Positions 54,945 through 63,892 of a stretch of 64,000 nucleotides of DNA are shown in pieces. The notes under the pieces are model-generated. The model saw only the letters and a program-made list of their open reading frames with translations, was not told where the DNA came from and made no database searches. Each line of letters begins with the position of its first letter. The first letter of the stretch is position 1. This DNA comes from Roseiarcus sp963741845 (GTDB lineage: Bacteria > Pseudomonadota > Alphaproteobacteria > Rhizobiales > Beijerinckiaceae), in assembly GCA_963741845.1 (NCBI GenBank), contig CAVUJV010000010.1, positions 62,001 to 126,000 on the forward strand, written 5' to 3'. The position numbers and the translations under genes are program-made.

Positions 54945-56216
54945 TGCGTGCTTCCTGCAAATTTCTCGACGCGTTCCTTCTCAAGCTCGATGAGAACGCC
55001 TTCCGCGGCGGGCCCGGCGCGCCGCGCCTTGCCGCGGCGGTGCAGCTCCCGCGCCACGACACGCTCGTTGAGGTCGAGGAAATGGGTCCCTTCCCAAGGC
55101 TGGATGATCGCCTGACGGAAAAGACGATGCAGCGAAGCCTTGGGAACCGGCCGGCCGCCGAGACCGACCACCGCCGAATGCATCGCCGGAGGGTCCGGAA
55201 GCCCGCGGAGCGCGATGTCGACGTTGCTCGCGAGCGGACCGCCCATGCCGACGTCGACCGCGCGATCCAGCACAATGACGTCATTGGCGCGAGCGAGCGC
55301 ATGACGCAAGGCGTCGGCGGGCAGGGGCCGGAAAGCGACGAGCGTCACGAGACCGATCGCGATGCCGTCGGCGCGCATCTCGTCGATCACGTCCTTGGCC
55401 GTGCCGTTGATCGAGCCCATCGCGACGACGAGGGTCTCGGCGTCCTCAGGCCTGTAGGTCCTCAGGAGACCGCCAGACTTGCGCCCGAAGCGATCCTCGA
55501 ATTCGCCGGCGAGGCTCTCGATCAGTCCGAGCGCGTCGCGCTGCTTGAAATATTGCAGGTAGCGGACCTCGGTGAAGGCGTCCGGCCCGACCATCGCGCC
55601 GATGGAGATCGGATCGGCGGGATCGAGGCTCTGCATGGGCTCGTAGGGCGGCAGAAACGCGTCGACCTGGGCCTGGTCGGGAATATCGACCCGCTCGACG
55701 GCGTGCGTGAGGATGAAGCCGTCGACGCACACCATCGTCGGGACCGACAGCGCCTCGGCGAGCCGGAAGGCGATGACATGCAGGTCGGCCGCCTCCTGAT
55801 TCGTTTCGGCGAAGAGTTGAATCCAGCCTGACTCGCGCAGCGCCATCGCGTCGGAATGGTCGTTCCAGATGTTGATGGGCGCGCCGATCGCCCGGTTTCC
55901 GAGCGTCATCACGATCGGCAGGCCGAGGCCGGCGGCGTTGTAGACGGCTTCGGCCATGAACAGCAGGCCCTGGCTTGCGGTTGCGGTATAGGCGCGCGCG
56001 CCCGCGGCCGAGGCGCCGATCGCGACAGACAGCGCGGCGAACTCGCTTTCGACGTTGATGAACTCGCAATTCTCAAGCGCGCCGGTCCGGACGAGTTCGC
56101 CCACGCCCTTCGACGATATGGGTCTGCGGGGTGATCGGATAGGCGCAGACGACCTGCGGCCGGCAGAGCGCGATGGTCCGCGCCATCGCTTTCGAGCCTT
56201 CGATCTGTTCGAGCAT
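54941..56216 (-). CDS. porA: 2-oxoacid:ferredoxin oxidoreductase alpha subunit (frameshifted near 56108)
   Basis: Pyrimidine-binding/transketolase-like subunit. It opens MLEQIEGSKAMARTIALCRP with VVCAYPITPQTHIVEG (the YPITPQT signature), then GGG for GG near 56108 shifts frame to GVGELVRTGALENCEFINVE, followed by SEFAALSVAIGASAAGARAY, TATASQGLLFMAEAVYNAAG and NDHSDAMALRESGWIQLFAE. C-terminal domain: TLVVAMGSINGTAKDVIDEM and VIVLDRAVDVGMGGPL. Corrected length 424. Lies 12 bases downstream of porG. Confidence 0.9.
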
Positions 56217-56228
56217 CGGCGCCTTCCT

Positions 56229-56798
56229 TCAGGCTGCGGGCTTCTGGCGGATGAGCGCGTAGGCCGCCCTGGCCGTCTCGACATTCGCTTCTCCGACCTT
56301 TCCCGGAAAAGCGCGGCGGATCGCCTCGAGGACGCTGTCGAGGGAGACGGTCCCGACCTCGGCGGCGAACGCGCCGAGGAGCGCGGTATTGGGAGCGGGG
56401 CGATTGATGAACTTCATGGCGAGCTCCGTCGCCGGCACGCTTATAACATGTCCGGGCGGCAGCCGCTCGACGAGCCCGCCGAGGGGGAGTTCGGAAAGGC
56501 TTCGCGCCGTGTTGACGATGAGATAGCCGTCGGGCTTCAGCCCCTCCGTCACGTCGAGCGCCCTGAACAGGGTCGGATCCTGGACGATCACCGCGTCCGG
56601 CGTCTGGATGGGCTCCCGGACGCGGATTTCGCTGTCCGCGATGCGGCAGAAGGCGACGACCGGCGCGCCCATGCGCTCCGAGCCGAAGCTCGGAAACGCC
56701 TGAGCATGCTTGCCTTCCAGAAAGGCGGCGACCGACAGCATCTCGGCGGCGGTCACGACGCCCTGACCGCCGCGGCCATGAATTCTGACCTCGAACAT
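56229..56798 (-). CDS. porG: 2-oxoacid:ferredoxin oxidoreductase gamma subunit
   Basis: First gene of the operon, 189 residues. MFEVRIHGRGGQGVVTAAEM is the standard gamma opening; FPSFGSERMGAPVVAFCRI and VSVPATELAMKF follow, with PAPNTALLGAFAAEVG. ATG 56798 has GGGAG upstream. The order gamma-alpha-beta-delta is shared with archaeal and anaerobic bacterial Por enzymes; intact. Confidence 0.93.
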   Translation of the reverse strand: MFEVRIHGRGGQGVVTAAEMLSVAAFLEGKHAQAFPSFGSERMGAPVVAFCRIADSEIRVREPIQTPDAVIVQDPTLFRALDVTEGLKPDGYLIVNTARSLSELPLGGLVERLPPGHVISVPATELAMKFINRPAPNTALLGAFAAEVGTVSLDSVLEAIRRAFPGKVGEANVETARAAYALIRQKPAA

Positions 56799-56955
56799 GG
56801 CGTCTCCCGGCGTTCCCATGCGCAGCGATGGAACGACAGGGGACGCAGGGCGTCAATGCGGCGCAGTGGCGCGGACGGCGTCAACAACAGGGCAAGATCA
56901 GGCGAGCGTCAGCAGACGCGCGACGATTGGTCGCTGGTCAGCAGGTCGATGAAGC

Positions 56956-58575
56956 TCAATAGGGCGAGGTCGGGCTTACGAAGGGGTGGTACTGGAACAT
57001 CCACGTTTCCGTAAGCGTCTTGTCGCCCGACTTCAGGAAAGCGCGGAGCTCCACCGGATCGGTTCCCTCGACGATCAGGTCGAACTGGGCTCGCCAATGG
57101 CCCGGCACGCCGTCGGGCACCGCCTCGACCATCTGATAGGGTCCGAACCTGCCGCGCGACGTCGAGACGACAAGCTCCGGGATCGCGCCGAAAGGAAGCT
57201 TTTTCAGCGGCTCGCCAAGCCACTCGACCATGATCTTTCGCACGCCCTTGGGCCGGGGCTGGCCGGGCTGGCCGCCGCGTCCGAGCCGGGTCGCCACGAC
57301 GATGGCGAGGTCGGACGGAAAAGGGGAGTTCGCGACCCAATAGAGCTTGTAGCGGAGCTGAAGCTCGGCGCCTGCCGGCACGGGTTCGGCGGGCACCCAC
57401 ATCGCCACGACATTATCGTGGATCTCGTCGTCGGTCGGAATCTCGCAGAGCTGGATGGAGCCCTTGCCCCAGCCCTGGCCGCTCGCGTCCGGAAGCGGCT
57501 CGACCCAGAGGCTCGGCCGGCGATCGTAGTAAACTCCGTCGAGATAGTGATCGAACACCCGGTCGCGCTGCATCAGGCCGAAGCCGCGCGGATTGTTGTC
57601 GGAAAAGGCCGAGATCATGATGTGCGGCGGGTTGTTGAGCGGCCGCCAGAGGCGCTCGCCGCTCCCGGACCACATTTCGAGCCCGTCCGAATCATGCACC
57701 TCCGGGCGCCAGTCGATCGCGGTCGGCTTTTCCGTCTCGGAATACCAGTACATCGAAGTGACGGGCGCGATGCCGAAGCGCGAGACCTGGGCGCGGGTGA
57801 AGAGATTGGCCTCGATGTCCATGAGCACGGCCTTCGTCCGCGTCATGAGGAATTTGTACGCGCCGACGATCGAGGGACCCTCCATGAGCGCATAGAGCGT
57901 CATCGTGTCGCCGTCGGGCTTCGAGTTGATATAGAACTGGGTGAAGTCCGGGAATTCCTCGGACCGGTCGGCGACCGCGACGTCGAGCGCTATGCCGCGA
58001 GCCGAAAGCCCATACTGGCGCAGTTCGCCGATGGCGCGAAAATAGGCGGCGCCGAGAAAGGCGACCCAGTCGTTCTTGCGCCAGTCGAGTTCGCCAGTGC
58101 GCGATTCCTGAATTCGCAGGCCCGCGAAGCCGGCGCCTTTCGGCAGCTGGCGCGCCGGCGAATTCGAGGGCATCTCGAAATAGGCCTGCTCGTAGATGAT
58201 CTTGCGCGACTGCTCGCCTTCGACCACGTGCATGCCGACGGCCTTCTGGAAGAACAGGCCGAGGTGGAAGAAGCTGACGGGATAAGGACCGGGGCCGTCG
58301 GCGAAGAGGGCGTAGGATTCCTTGAAGCGGATCTTTCCCCATTCCTCGTAATTGATCTTCTCGAGGACTTCGGGGTTGGGGCGCGGCGGCGGCACATAGG
58401 CCTCGCGCGCGCGCTCTCGCGCCTGCTGCTTGAAGAGCGCATAGGAAAAAGGGACGGGAGGCTCGAACTGGAGGCCATCCGGCGGGGCGCCCAAAGCCTC
58501 GGCGACCGTGCTCAGGGCCGCGGCCGAAACGGCGACCCCTTTGAGAACCGACCGTCGATCGACGCTGTCCGACAT
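56956..58575 (-). CDS. Periplasmic glucan biosynthesis protein (MdoG/OpgG/OpgD family), Tat-exported
   Basis: Needed for backbone formation or branching of osmoregulated periplasmic glucans. 539 residues. The N-terminus DRRSVLKGVAVSAAALSTVA is a twin-arginine signal, as in OpgD. Domain features: FSYALFKQQARERAREAYVP, LFADGPGPYPVSFFHLGLFF, SSPARQLPKGAGFAGLRIQ-type segment, VTSMYWYSETEKPTAIDWRP, EVHDSDGLEMWSGSGERLWR and NNPRGFGLMQRDRVFDHYLD. Whether it is OpgG or OpgD is undecided; the Tat signal favours OpgD-like. No opgH lies in the window. Intact, single gene. Confidence 0.93.
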   Translation of the reverse strand: MSDSVDRRSVLKGVAVSAAALSTVAEALGAPPDGLQFEPPVPFSYALFKQQARERAREAYVPPPRPNPEVLEKINYEEWGKIRFKESYALFADGPGPYPVSFFHLGLFFQKAVGMHVVEGEQSRKIIYEQAYFEMPSNSPARQLPKGAGFAGLRIQESRTGELDWRKNDWVAFLGAAYFRAIGELRQYGLSARGIALDVAVADRSEEFPDFTQFYINSKPDGDTMTLYALMEGPSIVGAYKFLMTRTKAVLMDIEANLFTRAQVSRFGIAPVTSMYWYSETEKPTAIDWRPEVHDSDGLEMWSGSGERLWRPLNNPPHIMISAFSDNNPRGFGLMQRDRVFDHYLDGVYYDRRPSLWVEPLPDASGQGWGKGSIQLCEIPTDDEIHDNVVAMWVPAEPVPAGAELQLRYKLYWVANSPFPSDLAIVVATRLGRGGQPGQPRPKGVRKIMVEWLGEPLKKLPFGAIPELVVSTSRGRFGPYQMVEAVPDGVPGHWRAQFDLIVEGTDPVELRAFLKSGDKTLTETWMFQYHPFVSPTSPY

Positions 58576-58658
58576 TCCAGCCCTTTCCAGACCAAGCCTT
58601 GGGTAACCCGATTCGCTCTCTCCGAGAAGGCAGGCGATTTCGGGGCGTTCACATGAGG

Positions 58659-59360
58659 TCAGACCCGAACGAAGGTGAAATAGCTCGACTTCCGCCCCTC
58701 CCGGCGGGCTTTGGCCTCGTAGCGGGTCGGGCGCCATCCCGCCCAGGGCATGCGCCAGTCGTCGGCGCGGGTCGCCGTCCAGCGGAATTTCGGCGACGCC
58801 AGGAAGCGCCGGAGCGTCCAGCCCGCGTAATCGTCGATGTCGGTCGCGAAGCGCAGTTCGCCGCCGGGGCGCAGGATTCGGGCGAACGCCTCGACCGTTG
58901 CGTCCGAGATCAGGCGCCGCTTGTTGTGGCGGCGCTTCGGCCAGGGGTCGGGATAGAGGATATAGACGCCGTCAAACGTCCCGTCCGGCGCCGCGTCGAC
59001 GAGCGACTGGGCGTCGCCGCGCCGGATCCGCACATTGTCGAGCCCCTCCCGCTCGATTCCGGCCAGCGCCGCCGCGACGCCGTTCAGGAAAGGCTCGCAT
59101 CCGATGAAGCCCACGTCGCGATTCGCGGCCGCCTCCGCGATCAGATGCTCCCCCGAGCCGAAGCCGATCTCAAGCCATAGCTCGCGCGGCGGGAAGGAGA
59201 ACAGCCGGGCAGGGTCGAGCGCCCCGGGGTCGAGCGCAAGGCGCGGCAGCGCTTCGGCGATGAGGCGTTCCTGCCCATCCCGAAGCGCCTTGCCACGGCT
59301 GCGTCCGTAGAGAACGCGGCGGCGGCCGGAGCCGTCCCCGCTGTCGCGCGGGGCCGCCAT
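58659..59360 (-). CDS. trmB: tRNA (guanine-N7)-methyltransferase
   Basis: Makes m7G46 in tRNA. 233 residues: RRRVLYGRSRGKALRDGQER at the N-terminus, SAM motif LWLEIGFGSGEHLIAEA, FIGCEPFLNGVAAALA, and the signature YILYPDPWPKRRHNKRRLI; C-terminal TRYEAKARREGR. ATG 59360 follows metK by 34 bases, the conserved alphaproteobacterial order. Confidence 0.95.
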   Translation of the reverse strand: MAAPRDSGDGSGRRRVLYGRSRGKALRDGQERLIAEALPRLALDPGALDPARLFSFPPRELWLEIGFGSGEHLIAEAAANRDVGFIGCEPFLNGVAAALAGIEREGLDNVRIRRGDAQSLVDAAPDGTFDGVYILYPDPWPKRRHNKRRLISDATVEAFARILRPGGELRFATDIDDYAGWTLRRFLASPKFRWTATRADDWRMPWAGWRPTRYEAKARREGRKSSYFTFVRV

Positions 59361-59394
59361 CCGGGTTCGCGCGGGCTCTTGCAATTTCGCCCGG

Positions 59395-60582
59395 TCAGGC
59401 GAGCCTGGCGAGTTCGCCCACAAGGTCGGTCTTCTCCCAGGAGAAGCCGCCGTCGGCGTCCGGCTCGCGGCCGAAATGGCCGTAAGCGGAGGTGCGGGCA
59501 TAGATCGGCTTGTTGAGCTTGAGGTGCTCCCGGATGCCGCGCGGCGAGAGGTTCATGACCTCCATGAGCGCCTTTTCGAGCTTGGCTTCGTCGACGCGGC
59601 CGGTTCCATGCAGGTCGGCGTAGATCGAGAGCGGCCGCGCGACGCCGATCGCGTAGGAGAGCTGGAGCGTGCAGCGGTCGGCGAGATTGGCGGCCACGAC
59701 ATTCTTGGCGAGGTAGCGGGCGGCATAGGCCGCCGAACGGTCCACCTTGGTCGGGTCCTTGCCGGAGAAGGCGCCGCCGCCATGCGGGGCCGCCCCGCCG
59801 TAAGTGTCGACGATGATCTTGCGGCCGGTGAGGCCGCAGTCGCCGTCCGGGCCGCCGATGAAGAACTTGCCGGTCGGATTGACGTGCCAGACGGTCTTCG
59901 GCGTGATCCAGGCCGCCGGAAGCGCAGCCTCGACATAGGGGCGCACGAGCGCCTCGACCTCGGAAGACGTCAGAGATTCCACAAGATGCTGGTGCGAGAC
60001 GACGATCTGGGTCGCTTCGACCGGCTTGCCGTTCTCGTAGCGGACGGTGACCTGACTCTTGGCGTCCGGTCCGAGGGTCTTTTCCTTGCCGCCGTGGCGG
60101 GCCTGGGAAATCTCACGCAGGATCTTGTGAGCATAATAGAGGGGCGCCGGCATCAGTTCCGGCGTCTCGCGGCAGGCATAGCCGAACATGATGCCCTGGT
60201 CGCCCGCGCCTTCGTCCTTGTTGCCGCCGGCGTCGACGCCCTGAGCGATGTCCGCCGACTGCTCATGGAGCAGAACCTCGACATTGGCCTTCTGCCAGTG
60301 AAAGCCTTCCTGCTCGTAGCCGATGTCCTTGATCGCCTTGCGGGCCGTCTCGATGAAGGCGTCCTGCGGGAGTTTCGGGCCGCGGACTTCGCCCGCGATG
60401 ATCACCCGATTGGTCGTCGCCAGCGTCTCGCAGGCGACGCGGATCTGATAGGGATCGATCCCGGCCGCCGCGCCCTCGCGGAAAAAGAGGTCGACGATCT
60501 CATCGGAGATCCGATCGCAAACCTTGTCCGGATGCCCCTCCGAAACTGATTCGCTGGTGAATTCGTAGTTCAAACGCGCCAT
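59395..60582 (-). CDS. metK: S-adenosylmethionine synthetase
   Basis: Makes SAM from methionine and ATP; supplies the many methyltransferases of the cobalamin pathway. 395 residues, intact. FTSESVSEGHPDKVCDRISD at the N-terminus, NQDEGAGDQG-type GGNKDEGAGDQGIMFGYAC, FIGGPDGDCGLTGRKIIVDT, GGAFSGKDPTKVDRSAAY (P-loop-like signature) and a C-terminal HFGREPDADGGFSWEKTD. The 80-base leader contains a short CGAGCG/CGCTCG hairpin but no riboswitch that I can support. Confidence 0.98.
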   Translation of the reverse strand: MARLNYEFTSESVSEGHPDKVCDRISDEIVDLFFREGAAAGIDPYQIRVACETLATTNRVIIAGEVRGPKLPQDAFIETARKAIKDIGYEQEGFHWQKANVEVLLHEQSADIAQGVDAGGNKDEGAGDQGIMFGYACRETPELMPAPLYYAHKILREISQARHGGKEKTLGPDAKSQVTVRYENGKPVEATQIVVSHQHLVESLTSSEVEALVRPYVEAALPAAWITPKTVWHVNPTGKFFIGGPDGDCGLTGRKIIVDTYGGAAPHGGGAFSGKDPTKVDRSAAYAARYLAKNVVAANLADRCTLQLSYAIGVARPLSIYADLHGTGRVDEAKLEKALMEVMNLSPRGIREHLKLNKPIYARTSAYGHFGREPDADGGFSWEKTDLVGELARLA

Positions 60583-60665
60583 TGGAGCCCGCTCCCAGAT
60601 AACCCGAGCGGTTCTTGGCAGCGCTCGTTCGTCACGTCAAGCCATTCGAGAGCAAAACGTTCTGT

Positions 60666-61106
60666 TTAAAGAACGGACTCCTCGACGGCTTTGGCGTCGA
60701 AGGCTTTGGCGTCCGAAGGCGCAAGCGCGACCACGAGCTCGACGATTCGGCGACGCACCTTCGGGTCGGGGATGCGCAGAAAGGCGCGGTTCAGCTGGAA
60801 GCCTTCGGTCGTCGCGAGAAAGGCCACGTCAAACGGCTGCGCTCGGGATTCCGCCAGTCCGGCGTTCATCGAAGGTTGCGCCGGCGCCCCTTCGAGGAAA
60901 AAGTCGATCGACGTCTCCAGCACTTCCGCCGCCTGCTTGAGCCGGCTGGCGCTGATCCGGTTCGAGCCCTTCTCGTATTTCTGGATCTGCTGGAAAGTCA
61001 CCCCGAGCAGCGTGCCAAGCTTGCTCTGGCTCATGCCCAGCATGACTCGACGCATCCTGAGACGGGCGCCAACATAAGCGTCGACAAAGTTGGAAGACTT
61101 CTTCAT
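60666..61106 (-). CDS. XRE-family helix-turn-helix regulator
   Basis: A 146-residue regulator with one HTH: VGARLRMRRVMLGMSQSKLG, LLGVTFQQIQKYEKGSNRIS, ASRLKQAAEVL. The C-terminal ~70 residues are not in a known ligand domain. This regulator is conserved between lnt and metK in Hyphomicrobiales. ATG 61106 (MKKSSNFVD) is preferred to a GTG 12 codons upstream because GGAG is near and homology starts there. Target unknown; metK, which follows it, is a reasonable guess. Confidence 0.88.
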   Translation of the reverse strand: MKKSSNFVDAYVGARLRMRRVMLGMSQSKLGTLLGVTFQQIQKYEKGSNRISASRLKQAAEVLETSIDFFLEGAPAQPSMNAGLAESRAQPFDVAFLATTEGFQLNRAFLRIPDPKVRRRIVELVVALAPSDAKAFDAKAVEESVL

Positions 61107-61217
61107 AAGCCGTCGCTCCGCGCTTGGCGCGTTGATCGTCACAGATTCGGTGACTTTACGGAATGGAAGTAGCGGATACTCGCTGGGCGCGCAAGCGGGG
61201 CAAGATGCAATCCTTGG

Positions 61218-62882
61218 TTATCCCCGTCGTCCCGCAGGGCTGAGGCTCGCGGCGAGGCACAGGAGGCCGACCGCGAGCGCGCCAAGCGAGCCGAAGCGAC
61301 GTTGCAAGGTCGGCGGAAGGGCTTCGGGGAGATCCGCGTCGATGACGGTCTCGACCCCGAGCGGCGTAATCGCGATCTCGCGCCCCAGGCCGTCGACCAC
61401 GGCGGAAATGCCCGAATTCGCATCGCGCACGAGGGGAAGGCCGAGCTCGATCGCGCGCAACCGCGCCTGTTCATAGTGCTGGTAGGGGCCGGGGGTCACG
61501 CCGAACCAGGCGTCGTCGGTGACATTGAGGAGCCAGGAGGCGGACCGGGACGCGCGCGCGGTCCCGCCCGGCTCCTCCGGAAAGATCGCCTCGTAGCAGA
61601 TCAGGGGGATCGCGGGCGGCAGGCCGGGAATGGCCAGCGCCCGGCGGCCGTCGCCCGCGGTGAAGCCCCCGGGCACGTGAACGAACTGCGTGATCCCGGT
61701 CCAGTCCAGGAACCGCTGAAGCGGAACATATTCGCCGAAGGGCACGAGATGCCGCTTGTCGTAGCGCTGGCCCGTGAGGCCGGAGCCGTCGAGCACCTGA
61801 AGCGAGTTGTAGTAGCGCGGGGCGCCTTCATCGTCCTCCATCCGCGCGGCGCCCGTGACCAGGATCTCCCCCTCGCGCAGGAAGCCGACGATCTCGCTCA
61901 GGGCGCCGGCGTCGCGGGAGAGAATGAAGGGAAAGGCGGATTCCGGCCAGATGAGATGCGTGACCTCCCGCGCCTGTCCGTCCGGGCCGTCGCGATCGGA
62001 CAGCTCGAAATAGCGGGCGAGGATCGCCTCCTTGTTTCGCGCGGAGAATTCGGCGCCCTGAGAGATGTCCGGCTGGATCAGGCGCAGCTTGACGCCCGGC
62101 ACGACGGGACTCGGAGGAGCCGACAGGCGGACCGCGCCAAAGACCGCGATGAGCGCGAGCGCGCCGGCCGCCAGAAGCGTCGGCCAGGGATCGAACCGGT
62201 CCTCCGAAAAGCGCCACAAGGTCGCCGGCGCGGCGAAGATCGCAATCGAGACAAAGGTCAGGCCGTTGACGCCGATCAGGGAGGCGAGCTGCGCCAGCAC
62301 GAGATTGCCGCCGAGCGCCATGCCGACCTCGTTCCACGGGAAGCCGGTGAGCACGACGCCGCGCGCCCATTCCAGCGCGCCGAGGCCGAAGGCGAGCGCA
62401 AGGACGCGCCAGGGGCCCGGCCGCCACAGGAGCCGGGCCAGCGCGAAGCCCGCGCCCCAGAAAAGGGCGAGGCCGGCCGGCAGCGCGATGACGCCGAGCG
62501 GCAAGGCCCAGGCGAACTGGTCCGCGTCGACCAGAAAGGCCACGCCAACCCACCAGAGGCCGGCCAGAAAATAGCCGAAGCCCATCCACCAGCCCGCCGC
62601 GAAGGCGGAACGGAGGACGCCAAGCCTCGCCCCCGCATGCTGGGCGGCGCCGTCGATGAGCCATACCGCCGCTGTCATCGGCAGAATCATCGCGGGCGTC
62701 CAGGACAAGGGCGCCATCGCCAGCGCGCCGGACGCGCCGGCGAAAAAGGCGAGGGCGTGCCGGCGCCAGCCGGCGGCCAGAATGACGCTCGTCGCGAGGG
62801 AAGCGAAGAGCCTCGCGCCCGGAAGCGACGGCCTTGTCGCGGCCCGCGAAAAGGAGCCTGCGGGGCGTTGCGAAGGGGTCAA
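61218..62882 (-). CDS. lnt: Apolipoprotein N-acyltransferase
   Basis: Adds the third acyl chain to outer-membrane lipoproteins. 554 residues: about six to seven N-terminal membrane helices (GFGYFLAGLWWVGVAFLVDA; WARGVVLTGFPWNEVG) and a periplasmic nitrilase domain with the catalytic triad Glu in LIWPESAFPF, Lys in DKRHLVPFGEYVP, Cys in PLICYEAIFPE, and a final membrane helix. TTG start at 62882 overlaps the corC stop (TTGA). Intact. Confidence 0.96.
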   Translation of the reverse strand: MTPSQRPAGSFSRAATRPSLPGARLFASLATSVILAAGWRRHALAFFAGASGALAMAPLSWTPAMILPMTAAVWLIDGAAQHAGARLGVLRSAFAAGWWMGFGYFLAGLWWVGVAFLVDADQFAWALPLGVIALPAGLALFWGAGFALARLLWRPGPWRVLALAFGLGALEWARGVVLTGFPWNEVGMALGGNLVLAQLASLIGVNGLTFVSIAIFAAPATLWRFSEDRFDPWPTLLAAGALALIAVFGAVRLSAPPSPVVPGVKLRLIQPDISQGAEFSARNKEAILARYFELSDRDGPDGQAREVTHLIWPESAFPFILSRDAGALSEIVGFLREGEILVTGAARMEDDEGAPRYYNSLQVLDGSGLTGQRYDKRHLVPFGEYVPLQRFLDWTGITQFVHVPGGFTAGDGRRALAIPGLPPAIPLICYEAIFPEEPGGTARASRSASWLLNVTDDAWFGVTPGPYQHYEQARLRAIELGLPLVRDANSGISAVVDGLGREIAITPLGVETVIDADLPEALPPTLQRRFGSLGALAVGLLCLAASLSPAGRRG

Positions 62883-63892
62883 GAACTGGCGGCTTTGTTG
62901 CGCGCGCGCGAAGCCGCGTCCTCGCCCGGCCTGGCGAGCGGCCAGATCTTCAGCCGCTTGATGCGGCGCGCGTCGGCGTCCAGCACCTCGAACTCGAAGT
63001 CTCCCGGTCCGTGCAGGATTTCCCCCCGGCTCGGCACGCGGCCCGCCGCGGCCGTCACCAGACCGCCGATCGTATCGACGCCCTCCGCTTCCGGGAGCGA
63101 GGGGAAGTCGAAGCCGAGAACCTCGGAGGCCTCGTCGAGGGACGCGCGCGCCTCGGCGACATAGACGCCCTCTCCGGCGGGCTGGAACGCCGGCGTTTCG
63201 GCTTCGTCATGCTCGTCCTCGATGTCGCCGACGATGGATTCGACGACGTCCTCGATGGAGACGAGCCCGTCCGTCCCGCCATATTCGTCGATGACGAGCG
63301 CCATATGCGTGCGCGAGCTCTGCATCCTGAGCAGGAGGTCGAGCGCGGGCATGGAGGGCGGCGCGTAGAGGACCGGCCGGAGGATGTTCGCAGCGGAAAC
63401 CGGCATGTCGAGGCTCACTTCGCCGGCCGTCGCCGCCGCCGGCTCGGCCGACCCGGCGCGGCTCAGGCCGAAATGCGGATCGGAAGCCAGAAACACCACA
63501 AAATCGCGGATGTGGATCATGCCGCGAGGATCGTCGAGCGTCTCGCCATAGACCGGCAGGCGCGAGTGGCCGGCGGTCTTGAACAGTTCGAGCACGTCGC
63601 GCAGCGGCGTATCCATGGCGAGCGCGATAATGTCCGCGCGCGGCACCATGATGTCCTCGACCCGGACGTCATGCAGCGCGAGCACGTTCTTGAGGATCGC
63701 GCGCTCCTGCGGCGTGAATTCCGCATTGGCGCTTTCGTCGATCGCGTCCTCGATGTCGTCGCGCACCGAGGCCGGCGCGATGCCGAACAGCGACCGGACC
63801 CGCTCGAACAGCCCTGGCGGCTGCTCCCGTGTCGACGCAGGCGGCCGCTCCCGCGATCGCTCGTCGTCTGATTCGCTCGATGACTCGGTCAC
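62879..63892 (-). CDS. corC: CorC/HlyC-type CBS-domain protein
   Basis: Transporter-associated CBS-domain protein, 337 residues, lacking the membrane DUF21 domain. An N-terminal acidic/Ser/Arg-rich stretch precedes VEDIMVPRADIIALAMDTPL and HSRLPVYGETLDDPRGMIHI (CBS1), MQSSRTHMALVIDEYGGTDG (CBS2), and the C-terminal CorC_HlyC domain (VDTIGGLVTAAAGRVPSRGE). Often annotated hemolysin-like or Mg/Co efflux; in this operon a role near lipoprotein and envelope processing is inferred only from linkage. GTG start at 63892 is chosen since homology begins there; the frame remains open upstream into ybeY. Confidence 0.9.
   Translation of the reverse strand: MTESSSESDDERSRERPPASTREQPPGLFERVRSLFGIAPASVRDDIEDAIDESANAEFTPQERAILKNVLALHDVRVEDIMVPRADIIALAMDTPLRDVLELFKTAGHSRLPVYGETLDDPRGMIHIRDFVVFLASDPHFGLSRAGSAEPAAATAGEVSLDMPVSAANILRPVLYAPPSMPALDLLLRMQSSRTHMALVIDEYGGTDGLVSIEDVVESIVGDIEDEHDEAETPAFQPAGEGVYVAEARASLDEASEVLGFDFPSLPEAEGVDTIGGLVTAAAGRVPSRGEILHGPGDFEFEVLDADARRIKRLKIWPLARPGEDAASRARNKAASS

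Noticed and set aside
60583..60665. A SAM or SAM/SAH riboswitch before metK
   Set aside because: Only a short CGAGCG/CGCTCG hairpin is visible; the conserved core of known SAM-responsive classes could not be matched by eye.
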